A stretch of DNA of 33,161 nt from Clostridia bacterium (GCA_017463325.1 JAFTPK010000022.1:1-33161); one strand, 5' to 3'. Counted from the stretch's first letter, positions 8,490 to 17,583 are shown. Translations and numbers: made by a program. Notes: generated by a model not told the origin, from the sequence alone.

Positions 8490-11400
8490 ATGAAAAAGAT
8501 TTTAAAAATCGTAAGCTTACTTTCCACCCTGTTTCTTGCGGTGAATACCGTAACGGCGTGCGTGAATACGAACGGCGGCGAGCAAGCTCCTGAGATCGTA
8601 GCAACCGAAGGCTACGTGGGTAAGGGCACGCACGAGGCGACGGTGACGAATGCTAGCGGATATTTTATCCAAAACGGTAAGACGGATTACACCATCGTAA
8701 TTCCCAAAGATGCCAAGAAATACGAGTTGCAGGCGGCAGAGCTGATCAATCAGTATACGGCGTTGGCTACGGGTGCGACCTATCCCGTTGTCACAGACGA
8801 AAATTTAAAAGCAAATGGGAAATATATTTCGATCGGGGAAACAACGCTTTTGCATGAAAGCGGCATTGCCATTCCTTTTTCCCGCTATAAAAGATCGGGG
8901 TTCAGATGTTATACGGAGGGCAATGTGCTGTATCTTGCGGGGGCGAGAAGCAATCTTCGTAAGGGCACTTTGTATGCGGCGCAGGAATTTTTGAAATATA
9001 CGATCGGTTTTAAAGCGTATTCGATCGACGAAATAAAATACAACAAGCTTTCGAGCGTGAGGGCGTTTAACTTCGACGTGGTGGAGATTCCCGAATTCGA
9101 CGACAGACGGTACGGCGTGGGTACGATTGTAAGGAACGACGAGCACGTGAATTTACTTCGTATGGACGTTAAAGGGGAAGGGGAGATCCCGTTTAGCGGG
9201 CATAGCCATTTCACCGTACTGCCGCCCGAGATTTATTTTGACGAGCACCCCGACTGGTACTGGTATAAGACGGAGGGCGCAACGGAATACGACAGCTTAG
9301 AGGATATGTTCATCAACGGTCAGCTGTGTTTGAGCAATCAGGAAATGATTGCAGAATTTTGCAATCAGATCGTAGAGTGGTTCCGTAAATATCCCGACGC
9401 GGATTTCGTTCACCTTGGTATGCAGGACAGTCAAACGGGCTGTCAATGCAAAAATTGCAAGGCAAAAATTGCACAATACAATACGAATTTCTCGGGGCTG
9501 AATATCATGTTCATGAACCAAGTAGCGCGGACGGTGGAGGCGGAAATTCAGCGCACGGAGCCTGAACGCGAGCTTACCTTCGAGTGTTTTGCCTACTTTA
9601 CGACGCTGATCCCGCCTGCGGACGAGGTAAACGGCGTTTGGAAAGAGCATTGCGCGGAGGTGGTACCTGACCAAAACGTAATGATCCAGTTTGCGCCGCT
9701 CGGTTATAACACCTCGGAGGTACTTGACAGTAACTATCCCAACGAATGTCCGACGTTTGGTCGTAGTGATTACAGAGAAAGTATGCTCGCCTTTGATTTC
9801 GACGGCGTGCGCGTCGGGGATTTGGAATATGTCGGGCATACCATTCTCGCGCAAAAGCCCGAGCTTGACGGTATGCCGTCGGTGCGAGGCGGTCAGACGC
9901 TCGTCGTACGGCTTTTCGATAAGGTACATAATGCGACCGTACTTTTGTATTACACGGTATTTGAAGAACTTCCCGTCATCTTACGCCATACGGAGATCGT
10001 CAACGAAGGGGAAAAGCTCTTTAAGCTGGACCGTGCGTATTCCTTTGCGGTGGATTATCCGCAAAAACAATGGGAGGCGGTGCGGCTTTACGGCGCGCAC
10101 GGCAGAGAACGCATGGTGGAGCGCAGTAAGCTCTCGCAAGGAATTTTTACGATTGACAGCAAGCGCGGCGTTTCTTCCTCGCAAATGAACCCTTTCCTTG
10201 CTCTTGTATGTAAGAATACGGACGAGGAGAGCGGCGAGGCGTACGGGTATAACCTCGTGTATGGCGGCAACTTCGTCTTTAAAGCGGAGATCGGCGAAAG
10301 CGACGGTTTGCGGCTGGTCGGTGGGATTAACGACTACGATTTTTCGTGGACGCTTGCCGCGGGAGAACGGTTTGTAACGCCCGAGGTTGTCATGGTTTAT
10401 TCGGACGGAGGGCTTGGGAAAATGAGCCGCGTATTCCACGATTTGTATCGGGAATATTTAATTGATAAAAAACACGCGAAGAGCACTCGTCCTATCGTCA
10501 TCAATCATTGGGAGGCCACCCGTTTCACTTTTACGACGGAAAAGCTTTGCGCTTTTATAGATAGCGTAAAAGGCACGGGGATTGACACCTTCGTTCTCGA
10601 CGACGGCTGGTTCGGAGGAAAAGGACCGAGGGATAACGAGCTTCGCGGCTTGGGCGACTGGGAGGTTGCCGAAGAAAAGATCGACTTAAAGGCTTTGATT
10701 AGATACGCACATGAGGCGGGGTTGAAATTTGGGATCTGGTTTGAGCCGGAAATGGTCAACCGCGATAGCGAGCTTTTTCGTGCACATCCCGAATACGTCT
10801 TGCAGGCAAAAGGAGTAGAGCCTTGCGAAGGACGTTGGCAATACGTGCTTGATTTAACGCAAAAAGAAGTGCGCGATTATCTCGTTTCTTCGGTTTCTAA
10901 CATTCTTAACGATTATGAAATTGATTACGTGAAGTGGGATATGAATAGAGCGCTCACCGATTTCGGCTCGGTATTCGATAAGGAAACCGCTCACCGTTAC
11001 GTGCTTGGGCTTTACGATATTTTGCAGCGGCTCGTGTACGGCTTCCCGAACGTTTTCTTCGAGGGCTGCGCAAGCGGCGGTTGTCGTTTCGACCCCGCAA
11101 TGCTCTATTATTTCCCTCAAATTTGGACGAGCGACAATACCGACGCGTATATGCGTTCCTGTATTCAGTACGGTACGAGTTTTTGCTATCCGCTGTCGGC
11201 AGCGTCCTGTCACGTTTCCAAAAGCCCGAATCAGCAATGCGGAAGAATTACTTCGCTCGCCACGCGCGGGAATATTGCGCGGCTCGGTGCGTTTGGGTAC
11301 GAGCTTGATACCTCTTCGCTCTCTAAGGAGGAAATCCAAGAGGTGAAAGCGCAGGTGCAAGAATATAAGCGGGAGGAGGAGCTGATTTTAAACGGCGATC

Positions 11401-11684
11401 TGTACCGTTTAAACAGTCCTTTTGAAGGGAATTTGTTTGCCGTAGAGGTGGTGAGCAAGGATAAGAAAAAAGCGACGCTTACGGTGATGAAACCGATCAG
11501 CGTGCATAATGATGACACCTTGCGTATATATCCAAAAGGGTTAAACGAAGGGGACAGGTACGAGGTGAAAGAGCTTGGGCTTATACGGTCGGGGGCAACG
11601 TTGATGGGCGTGGGGCTTTCCGTAAATTTGCCTAAACGGGATTTTGAATCGGTAGTATATCATTTTAATGTGATTGAGGAGTAA
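8490..11684 (+). CDS. Lipoprotein fusing partial DUF4838 to partial GH36 alpha-galactosidase
   Basis: A 1064-residue ORF with AGGAGG before the ATG. Residues 1-24 are a lipoprotein signal (lipobox VTAC, Cys24). Residues 40 to about 400 match the DUF4838 glycosidase-like family, including its Cys cluster (CQCKNC) and the HPDWYWYK segment. From about residue 415 (CPTFGRSDYRES) the sequence is GH36 alpha-galactosidase, with nucleophile Asp817 (KWDMNR) and acid/base Asp882 (SDNTDA). Both partners are incomplete: DUF4838 stops after its MIQFAPLG-like strand, and GH36 lacks about its first 60-90 residues. The junction lies near 9690-9770. This looks like an in-frame deletion joining two adjacent genes, or an assembly chimera, rather than a designed fusion. 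If real, the catalytic GH36 barrel would be displayed outside the membrane, whereas family members lacking signals are usually cytoplasmic. Confidence 0.85.
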   Translation: MKKILKIVSLLSTLFLAVNTVTACVNTNGGEQAPEIVATEGYVGKGTHEATVTNASGYFIQNGKTDYTIVIPKDAKKYELQAAELINQYTALATGATYPVVTDENLKANGKYISIGETTLLHESGIAIPFSRYKRSGFRCYTEGNVLYLAGARSNLRKGTLYAAQEFLKYTIGFKAYSIDEIKYNKLSSVRAFNFDVVEIPEFDDRRYGVGTIVRNDEHVNLLRMDVKGEGEIPFSGHSHFTVLPPEIYFDEHPDWYWYKTEGATEYDSLEDMFINGQLCLSNQEMIAEFCNQIVEWFRKYPDADFVHLGMQDSQTGCQCKNCKAKIAQYNTNFSGLNIMFMNQVARTVEAEIQRTEPERELTFECFAYFTTLIPPADEVNGVWKEHCAEVVPDQNVMIQFAPLGYNTSEVLDSNYPNECPTFGRSDYRESMLAFDFDGVRVGDLEYVGHTILAQKPELDGMPSVRGGQTLVVRLFDKVHNATVLLYYTVFEELPVILRHTEIVNEGEKLFKLDRAYSFAVDYPQKQWEAVRLYGAHGRERMVERSKLSQGIFTIDSKRGVSSSQMNPFLALVCKNTDEESGEAYGYNLVYGGNFVFKAEIGESDGLRLVGGINDYDFSWTLAAGERFVTPEVVMVYSDGGLGKMSRVFHDLYREYLIDKKHAKSTRPIVINHWEATRFTFTTEKLCAFIDSVKGTGIDTFVLDDGWFGGKGPRDNELRGLGDWEVAEEKIDLKALIRYAHEAGLKFGIWFEPEMVNRDSELFRAHPEYVLQAKGVEPCEGRWQYVLDLTQKEVRDYLVSSVSNILNDYEIDYVKWDMNRALTDFGSVFDKETAHRYVLGLYDILQRLVYGFPNVFFEGCASGGCRFDPAMLYYFPQIWTSDNTDAYMRSCIQYGTSFCYPLSAASCHVSKSPNQQCGRITSLATRGNIARLGAFGYELDTSSLSKEEIQEVKAQVQEYKREEELILNGDLYRLNSPFEGNLFAVEVVSKDKKKATLTVMKPISVHNDDTLRIYPKGLNEGDRYEVKELGLIRSGATLMGVGLSVNLPKRDFESVVYHFNVIEE

Positions 11685-11689
11685 TAGAA

Positions 11690-13066
11690 ATGGAGTTGAG
11701 AAGAAAAGAGAAACTGACGGTTTCCATTGTGGATTTTGGTGCAAAGAGCAGCGTGGAAGAGTTGCAGACGGCAAGTATTCAGGCGGCGATTGATCATTGC
11801 TTTCAAGCAGGCGGCGGTGAGGTGCAAATTCCTGAGGGAGAATTTTATTCGGGCGGCATCAGACTTCGCTCCAACGTGACGTTGCATCTTTTAAAGAATG
11901 CAAAACTAATCGGTTCGCGCAACTGTGAGGACTATTTTGTGTTGCGCGACGATAAGCTTGAACCGGTACCTGCCTACATCTTAACCCCCGAAAATCGTAT
12001 CAACGGACGCTCGCTGGACGGACAGCATTTCGGGCTGAGATGGTATAATTCGTTTATCAAAGCGTACCACGCGAAGAATATTGCGATTATCGGCGACGAA
12101 GGATCGGTGATTGACGGGCGGGACTGTTACGACGCCCAAGGGGAAGAGGAGTTCCGCGGGCCGCATTGTATCGGGATTAACGAGTGCGAAAATATCAAAT
12201 ATTATGGGTATACGATCGTCAATAGCGCGAATTGGGCGCATATGAGTTGGCGTTGTAAAAACGTTTTTTGTGAAAACGTTACCGTGATTGCGGGGCACGA
12301 CGCGTTTGACGTCTTTGCAAGTAACCACGTGCGTGTGAAGAATTGTACGTTCCATTCGGGGGATGACTGTATTGCGGGCTATGACAATCAAGACGTAGCC
12401 GTTGAAAATTGCGATCTCTCTTCCTCTTGCAGCGCATTCCGTTTTTCGGGTACCCATGTACGCATTAAAAACTGTAAAGTGGAAGGAAATTCCAAGTACG
12501 TGCACCGTTATACCTTGACGAAAGAGGAGCAGATCACAAGCGTGCTTTTGTCAGACGAGGAAAATCCTAATCACCGTTATCGCATGAAGAGTTTTTACAC
12601 CTATTATGGGGATAATCGTTTGGTTATTCGGAAATTGCCCTCGGATATCGTGATCGAAAATTGCGAAATTGCGAATCCAGAAAAGCTTTTCCATTTCAAT
12701 TATTCGGGTAGCGAGCAATGGTCAAGCAACCGTCCTTTGGGGCAGATCAAGCTGAAAAATATCAAGGCGAAAAATCTCGTATTGCCGATGGTAGCGTACG
12801 GGGATAAGGAAACGCCGCTCGATATTACCTTTGAAAACGTGACGGTTGGGCTTGAAGACGGGTATCGCGACGATTGCGTTTTCAGGACGGCGAATTTGAA
12901 AAAGATGGTCTTGAAAAATTTCTCCGTGGAGAATTTCAAAGGGAAAGTTTTATTTAGAAATTACGGCATGAACAATGGGCGGCTCGTTTTGAAAAACGTA
13001 GACGGTCTGTGCGGGGTTTCCATAATAGAAGAAACAACCGAGCCGTTTACCGTGGATATGATTTAA
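11690..13066 (+). CDS. GH28-like right-handed beta-helix protein
   Basis: A 458-residue protein without a signal peptide, 5 bp after the previous stop. The N-terminus (VDFGAKSSVEELQTASIQAAIDHC) has the form typical of polygalacturonase-family GH28 enzymes, followed by many beta-helix turns. The aspartates of the GH28 centre appear kept: one in GHDAFD (for NTDG) and the pair in HSGDDCIA. The usual GHG histidine motif is not recognisable (SSSCSAFRFSG), and an RIK occurs in THVRIKN, perhaps by chance. It may act on short uronate- or rhamnose-containing oligosaccharides in the cytoplasm. GH28-like superfamily is likely; activity is uncertain. Confidence 0.75.
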   Translation: MELRRKEKLTVSIVDFGAKSSVEELQTASIQAAIDHCFQAGGGEVQIPEGEFYSGGIRLRSNVTLHLLKNAKLIGSRNCEDYFVLRDDKLEPVPAYILTPENRINGRSLDGQHFGLRWYNSFIKAYHAKNIAIIGDEGSVIDGRDCYDAQGEEEFRGPHCIGINECENIKYYGYTIVNSANWAHMSWRCKNVFCENVTVIAGHDAFDVFASNHVRVKNCTFHSGDDCIAGYDNQDVAVENCDLSSSCSAFRFSGTHVRIKNCKVEGNSKYVHRYTLTKEEQITSVLLSDEENPNHRYRMKSFYTYYGDNRLVIRKLPSDIVIENCEIANPEKLFHFNYSGSEQWSSNRPLGQIKLKNIKAKNLVLPMVAYGDKETPLDITFENVTVGLEDGYRDDCVFRTANLKKMVLKNFSVENFKGKVLFRNYGMNNGRLVLKNVDGLCGVSIIEETTEPFTVDMI

Positions 13067-13091
13067 CGAGGCTTTATAAGGAGAAAATGCA

Positions 13092-15179
13092 ATGAAAAAT
13101 TTTGCGGCGGTAAGTACGATCTACGTATCACAAACGCTTGGCGACGATTTTAATTCGGGGATTCGCTTTGACAATGCGGAGCTTGGCAACGGGCCTGTAA
13201 AAACCATTGAACGGGCGCTCAAAATTGCTTGCGGAATGCGCGTTGGTGGATATATGCAGCCGCTTTCTGTGAAATTAATGGACGAGGCGTACGAGCTGGA
13301 AAAGCCGATAGAGCTTGGGGAATTTTCCACCTACGGCTATAACGGTGGAGCGCGCTGTTTTGACGTTACGATCGAGGGATTTGACCGCAAGAAGAAACCT
13401 TTGATTAGTGGCGGGAAACGGATTGAGGGTTTTGAAAAGGACACTTTCAACGGCGTGGAATGTTTAAGCGTCTTTCTCCCCGAGGTGAAAGCGGGAAAAT
13501 GGGATTTTAAGGACTTGTACGTGAACGGCGTTGCCGCAAAGCGCACGAGGTATCCTGACGAGGGTTTTTTACTCCCCGAGGTCGTGGAGGTGGAGCTTGA
13601 TCCGGAAAACGAAACTTCTAAAACCCATTCGAAATGGTTTATCGTCAAAGAAGGTGACCTTACCGAAGCGGTGGAAAAGGAGCTGTTAAACGCAAGTATT
13701 TGTTTTTCGCATTATTGGCTGTCGGAAATGATGGGGATAGAAGGGTACGACAAGAAGACGAGGAAATGCACCTTGGACGCTTACACCCGACTTACCGTTT
13801 CCGCAAAACCTGATCACGCGGCATCAATGCAATATTATTTTGAAAATCTTGCCTATGCCTTTAAAAACAAAGGGGAATGGTATTTAGACAAGGAGAGCGG
13901 GAAACTTTATTATATTCCGCTTGACGGACAAACGGCGGAAAACCTTGTCGTGTACGCGCCTATGGTAGAGAGCTTGGTGAACATTAACGGCGGATTAAAG
14001 GGCGAGAAAACGCGTGGCGTAACCTTTAAAAATCTTATTTTTGCTTACACGAAGAGCGATCATACTCCTTGTTTTGAACAAGAAGACGAAAATGGGGTGG
14101 TGGTGAAATTGCCCACAGGCGCAGACGTGCAAGCGGCAGTTGGGCTTCGCGGCGCTATCAATTTCAAAAATGCTACGGCGTGTACGGTGGACGGCTGTGA
14201 AATTTTCTGCGTGGGTACTTACGGCGTAAAGGCGTACGGTGGTTGCGACCACATTAAGGTTGTCAATACTCAAATTCACGATTGCTTGGGCGGCGGTGTA
14301 AGCGGTGGCGAGGACGGGCAGGACGAGCTTGATAAATACGTGTCCGATTTGGTGGTTAAAAACTGTCATCTTTACAACCTCGGGCTAAAATATTACGGGG
14401 CAATCGGCGTTTTAATTATACGCGGCTACAATTGCGTAATTGAAAATAACGATATTCACGATTTGGAATATTCTGGGATAAGCGTTGGCTGGTCGTGGGG
14501 GTTTGCCGATACGCATATTGAAAATATCCGTATTGCCTTTAACCGTGTTTACAATATCGGGAAAGGACATCTTTCAGATATGGGCGGGATCTATATTCTT
14601 GGCAAGCAAAAAGGAACGGTCGTATCGAATAATATCGTTCATGACATAAAGGGTAGAAACTACGGCGCAATCGGGCTTTACGCCGACGAGGGGTGTTCTT
14701 CTGCACTTTTTGAAAAGAATATCGTATACAACGTAAAGGATTGTTTCCATATTCATTTTGGCTCGCAAAACGTAGTGAGAAATAATATTTTCGCGTTTCC
14801 GCAAAAAGCTGCTATTACAATGAATAAATCTTTCCCGTATATGAAGTTTATTGCCGAATGCAATATTATACTTCTTTCAGGGGATTCTGCGGCGTACGGC
14901 GCGTGGGGTTCTCGTTGTCCATATGCGACCTCTATGTATTCCGATTACAACGTGATTTACCATTTAGACGGAAAAGAACCGTTGTTCGCAACCTCCGTCT
15001 TTGGGGAAACGGATTTCCAAGAGGGGAAAAAGTTGACGAGTTGGGACGAAAATACAGCGTTTGCAAACCCTCTGTTTAAAGACGCGAAAAATTTCGACTT
15101 TACTTTGCAAGAAAACAGCCCTGCATTTGCGCTCGGTTTCAAGCCGATCGACCTTTCTAAAATCGGACGGCAATCATAA
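13092..15179 (+). CDS. GH141-like beta-helix glycosidase
   Basis: A 695-residue protein with AAGGAGA before the ATG and no signal peptide. The start (STIYVSQTLGDDFNSG...GPVKTIERALKIA) is the usual opening of parallel beta-helix glycosidases. A region at about 195-300 with FSHYWLSEMMGIEGYD and GEWYLDKESGKLYYIPL matches the GH141-like insertion domain. PbH1-type turns (VVKNCHLYNLG, IENNDIHDLEYSGISVGW, VVSNNIVHDI) fill 340-620. GH141 members include an alpha-L-fucosidase acting on rhamnogalacturonan-II and xylanases, so pectin or xylan side chains are possible targets; the GH120 beta-xylosidase group is an alternative. It is the last gene of the operon. Confidence 0.8.
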   Translation: MKNFAAVSTIYVSQTLGDDFNSGIRFDNAELGNGPVKTIERALKIACGMRVGGYMQPLSVKLMDEAYELEKPIELGEFSTYGYNGGARCFDVTIEGFDRKKKPLISGGKRIEGFEKDTFNGVECLSVFLPEVKAGKWDFKDLYVNGVAAKRTRYPDEGFLLPEVVEVELDPENETSKTHSKWFIVKEGDLTEAVEKELLNASICFSHYWLSEMMGIEGYDKKTRKCTLDAYTRLTVSAKPDHAASMQYYFENLAYAFKNKGEWYLDKESGKLYYIPLDGQTAENLVVYAPMVESLVNINGGLKGEKTRGVTFKNLIFAYTKSDHTPCFEQEDENGVVVKLPTGADVQAAVGLRGAINFKNATACTVDGCEIFCVGTYGVKAYGGCDHIKVVNTQIHDCLGGGVSGGEDGQDELDKYVSDLVVKNCHLYNLGLKYYGAIGVLIIRGYNCVIENNDIHDLEYSGISVGWSWGFADTHIENIRIAFNRVYNIGKGHLSDMGGIYILGKQKGTVVSNNIVHDIKGRNYGAIGLYADEGCSSALFEKNIVYNVKDCFHIHFGSQNVVRNNIFAFPQKAAITMNKSFPYMKFIAECNIILLSGDSAAYGAWGSRCPYATSMYSDYNVIYHLDGKEPLFATSVFGETDFQEGKKLTSWDENTAFANPLFKDAKNFDFTLQENSPAFALGFKPIDLSKIGRQS

Positions 15180-15195
15180 TGGGAAGAAAAAAGAA

Positions 15196-15229
15196 CCCGA
15201 CTGTTTTTTATGACGGTCGGGATTTTTTT
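15196..15229 (+). terminator. Terminator of the permease-GH141 operon
   Basis: CCCGAC (15196-15201) pairs with GTCGGG (15216-15221), followed by A and seven T (15223-15229). It lies 17 bp after the GH141-like stop codon. Confidence 0.85.
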
Positions 15230-15299
15230 GCGCCTTTCTTTTTATAAAAAAGAAGACGGAATCGCTTGATTTTTGTGTAAAAAATTTTTCTCAAAAGGA

Positions 15300-15328
15300 T
15301 TGACAAGGCTGAAAAAATTACTTATAAT
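15300..15328 (+). promoter_or_regulatory. Perfect consensus promoter upstream of gene remnants
   Basis: TTGACA (15300-15305), 17 bp and TATAAT (15323-15328) match the sigma-A consensus at every position. No intact gene follows for 400 bp, only gene debris. It may be the orphaned promoter of a lost gene or may drive a small untranslated RNA. Confidence 0.8.
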
Positions 15329-15397
15329 GTAGCGAAAAAGGAAAGAAGAGGCGTGAAAGGATGGAATAGGTGAAATGGATATGGTTAGACAAGCCTT

Positions 15398-15557
15398 GCG
15401 GAGCGTTACAAATTGCCTATTTATCTCACCGAGAATGGCACGGCGGGGGAGGACCAAATCGCCTTAGGCGGCAAGGTGCACGACGGTAATCGCGTACATG
15501 GTATGTGCATTTTGTATTGCTTGGGATCTTTGGCGGGTGCCGTATTTTACGATCGGC
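15398..15557 (+). pseudogene. GH1 beta-glucosidase remnant (C-terminal part)
   Basis: In one frame (from 15398) the DNA encodes AERYKLPIYLTENGTAG, the hallmark GH1 strand with the nucleophile Glu in TENG, followed by [10 protein letters not shown], the usual D..R segment of GH1. The expected YL..HL helix is missing. Within about 9 codons the frame reads YCLGSL (15514-15531), resembling the later GH1 motif GYFxWSL, so about 15 codons seem deleted. A stop lies upstream (15386-15388) and most of the roughly 450-residue enzyme is absent. No function is expected. Identity of the TENG segment is strong; the later part is weaker. Confidence 0.75.
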
Positions 15558-15560
15558 GGG

Positions 15561-15668
15561 GTCTTTTTTCTCTCCCTCGTCAGCCGCTTGATCGACCGTC
15601 CTATTCGTCCCCTGTTCCCGAAAGGGATTTTTAACGACGTCGTCGTTGTGGCAACCGCGCGAAAATAA
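15561..15668 (+). pseudogene. Polynucleotide phosphorylase (pnp) remnant
   Basis: The frame starting at 15561 reads VFFLSL, then from 15582 [17 protein letters not shown] and NDVVVVATA, then stops at 15666-15668. [12 protein letters not shown] is the signature of the first RNase PH domain of PNPase. The preceding VFFLSL resembles DFFPLS, which in intact PNPase lies about 30 residues earlier, so an internal deletion appears to join the two segments. Only about 5 percent of the gene is present. It abuts the GH1 remnant directly. A working pnp is presumably elsewhere in the genome. Confidence 0.8.
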
Positions 15669-15692
15669 AATCAGTCTTTTCAAGCGATCCGC

Positions 15693-15721
15693 TTGACAAA
15701 TTTCTTGGAAAGGGGTATACT
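15693..15721 (+). promoter_or_regulatory. Promoter of the ManA-ROK fusion gene
   Basis: TTGACA (15693-15698), 17 bp and TATACT (15716-15721). The expected start near 15728 puts AAGGAG (15729-15734) at the very 5' end of a leader of about 20 nt. Confidence 0.8.
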
Positions 15722-15747
15722 TTTACCTAAGGAGAAAAAGCGGAACT

Positions 15748-17583
15748 ATGAATGTGGAAAAATTAATCCCCGCCACCAAGAGCTATCTTTGGGGGGGACG
15801 AAAATTAAAGGAAAAATACGGCAAAAAAAGCGACGAGGAAACGATCGCGGAAAGCTGGGAGCTGTCCTTTTTGGACGCGGGGGCAAGTTGTCTTCAAAAC
15901 GGCAAGACGCTCAAAGCCTCCGTCGGGGAAAAGGAGCTTGGGGTAAACGCTTTGCGCTTTCCCTTTTTTCCCGCGCTCGTAAAGCTGATCGACGCGAAGT
16001 CCGATCTGTCCGTGCAGGTGCATCCCTCCGACGCGTACGCGTTGCCAAACGAAAACTCGCTTGGAAAAACGGAGGTTTGGTATATTGTCGAGGCGGAGGC
16101 GGGCGCAGGTATTTATCTTGGCTTTAACCGTGACGTCACCAAAGAGGAGTACGAGCGGGCGATTAAAGAGAACCGCCTTTTAGAGCTGTTGAATTTCTTT
16201 GAGGTGAAAGCGGGGGAGAGCTATTTTATTCCCGCGGGTACCATTCACGCAATCGGCAAAGGCTGCTTGATTTGCGAAATACAGCAAAACAGCAACCTCA
16301 CCTATCGGGTGTACGATTACGCTCGTAAGGATAAGGACGGCAAGCAGCGGGAGTTACATATTGAAAAAGCGTTAGCCGTCACCTCTCTTTCCAAATTCGA
16401 GAAACGGGAATTTGCGAAAGACACGGTGGGACTTAGTAAGTATTTTACAGCCAAAACCTTGCTTATAAAGGGAGAGGCGCGCGTTTTGGCTGACGCGGGT
16501 AGTTTTAAGGCGTTCACGCTCGTGCGAGGCGAGGGCGAGGTGAACGGAACGCGGGCGACGAGAGGGGATAGCTTTTTCCTCCCCGCAGGTCAAACAGCGA
16601 CGCTGAAAGGAGAAATGGAAATCGTGACCACGGAAATTCGGAAATACTATGTAGGAATAGATCTTGGCGGCACTTTTATTAAAGGCGGGATCGTCAACGA
16701 TCTTGGCGAGATTATTTTAGAGGAAAAAACGCCGACGGAGAGTGAAAAGGGCGCGGAGGGCGTAGCGAACAATATCGCAAAGCTTGCCCTTTCTCTCATC
16801 AAAAAGGCGGGACTTACCGTAGAAGAGATCGAGGGGCTTGGTATGGGTGTGCCCGGTATGATCGACGGTGAAAGAGGAGAAGTCGTATTCTCCAACAATT
16901 TAGGCTGGGAGCATTTCATGATCGGCGAGCGGGTAGGCGAGCTGACGGGCTTGCCTGTGAAAATTGCTAACGACGCCAACGTGGCGACGCTCGGCGAGGT
17001 GAAATTCGGCGCGGGAAAAGCCTATAAGGACGCGGTGATGCTCACTCTCGGTACGGGGGTCGGCGGCGGGCTTGTGCTTGGGGGAAAGCTGTACGAGGGC
17101 AACCACGGTGCGGGTGCGGAGCTTGGCCATAGCGTGATCGTTGCGGGCGGGGAGCCTTGCACTTGTGGACGAAAGGGGTGTTTGGAGGCGTATGCTTCGG
17201 CAACGGCGCTCATTCGCGACACCAAACGGGCGATGGAAAAGGACGCAAAGAGTAAGATGTGGGAGATCGGCAGCATTGACGCCGTAACGGGTAAGACCCC
17301 GTTTGACTATGCGGCGACGGACGCGGCGGCGAAAGCGGTTGTGGAAAATTATCTGGAAATGCTTGGCACAGGGATCGTGAACTTTGCGAATATTTTTCGT
17401 CCGGAGGTCGTTTTGCTTGGCGGCGGGGTTTGCGCGCAGGGCGAAAACCTGTTGCGACCGCTTAAAAGAATTTTGCAACGTGACTTGTTTGCGGGAGAGA
17501 AAGGGCCGCAAGTGGAAATCAAGATTGCAGAGCTTGGAAATTCCGCAGGGCTGCTCGGCGCGGCGGCGCTCTTCTTTGAGTAA
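15748..17583 (+). CDS. Fused mannose-6-phosphate isomerase / ROK sugar kinase
   Basis: A 611-residue cytoplasmic fusion. Residues 1-297 are a short-form class I mannose-6-phosphate isomerase (cupin) with zinc ligands Gln90 and His92 (SVQVHPSD), Glu109 (GKTEVWY) and His167 (PAGTIHAIG), plus Arg187 (TYRVYDY). Residues 298-611 are a complete ROK kinase: phosphate loop DLGGT (305-309), catalytic Asp409 (ANDAN), and zinc motif His461 with Cys471, Cys473 and Cys478 (CTCGRKGC). There is almost no linker. A combined enzyme could phosphorylate mannose (or glucose/fructose) and interconvert mannose-6-P and fructose-6-P. ROK specificity cannot be read from sequence. The gene stands alone between its own promoter and terminator. 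Confidence 0.93.
   Translation: MNVEKLIPATKSYLWGGRKLKEKYGKKSDEETIAESWELSFLDAGASCLQNGKTLKASVGEKELGVNALRFPFFPALVKLIDAKSDLSVQVHPSDAYALPNENSLGKTEVWYIVEAEAGAGIYLGFNRDVTKEEYERAIKENRLLELLNFFEVKAGESYFIPAGTIHAIGKGCLICEIQQNSNLTYRVYDYARKDKDGKQRELHIEKALAVTSLSKFEKREFAKDTVGLSKYFTAKTLLIKGEARVLADAGSFKAFTLVRGEGEVNGTRATRGDSFFLPAGQTATLKGEMEIVTTEIRKYYVGIDLGGTFIKGGIVNDLGEIILEEKTPTESEKGAEGVANNIAKLALSLIKKAGLTVEEIEGLGMGVPGMIDGERGEVVFSNNLGWEHFMIGERVGELTGLPVKIANDANVATLGEVKFGAGKAYKDAVMLTLGTGVGGGLVLGGKLYEGNHGAGAELGHSVIVAGGEPCTCGRKGCLEAYASATALIRDTKRAMEKDAKSKMWEIGSIDAVTGKTPFDYAATDAAAKAVVENYLEMLGTGIVNFANIFRPEVVLLGGGVCAQGENLLRPLKRILQRDLFAGEKGPQVEIKIAELGNSAGLLGAAALFFE

Noticed and set aside
15413..15634. 73-codon ORF as a real small protein
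   Set aside because: Its start is a GH1 fragment and its end a frame-shifted readthrough of the pnp remnant, so it is debris.
15693..16127. 144-codon + strand ORF overlapping the promoter and start of the ManA-ROK gene
   Set aside because: Wrong frame, Lys/Arg-rich, and covered by the promoter and the isomerase coding sequence.
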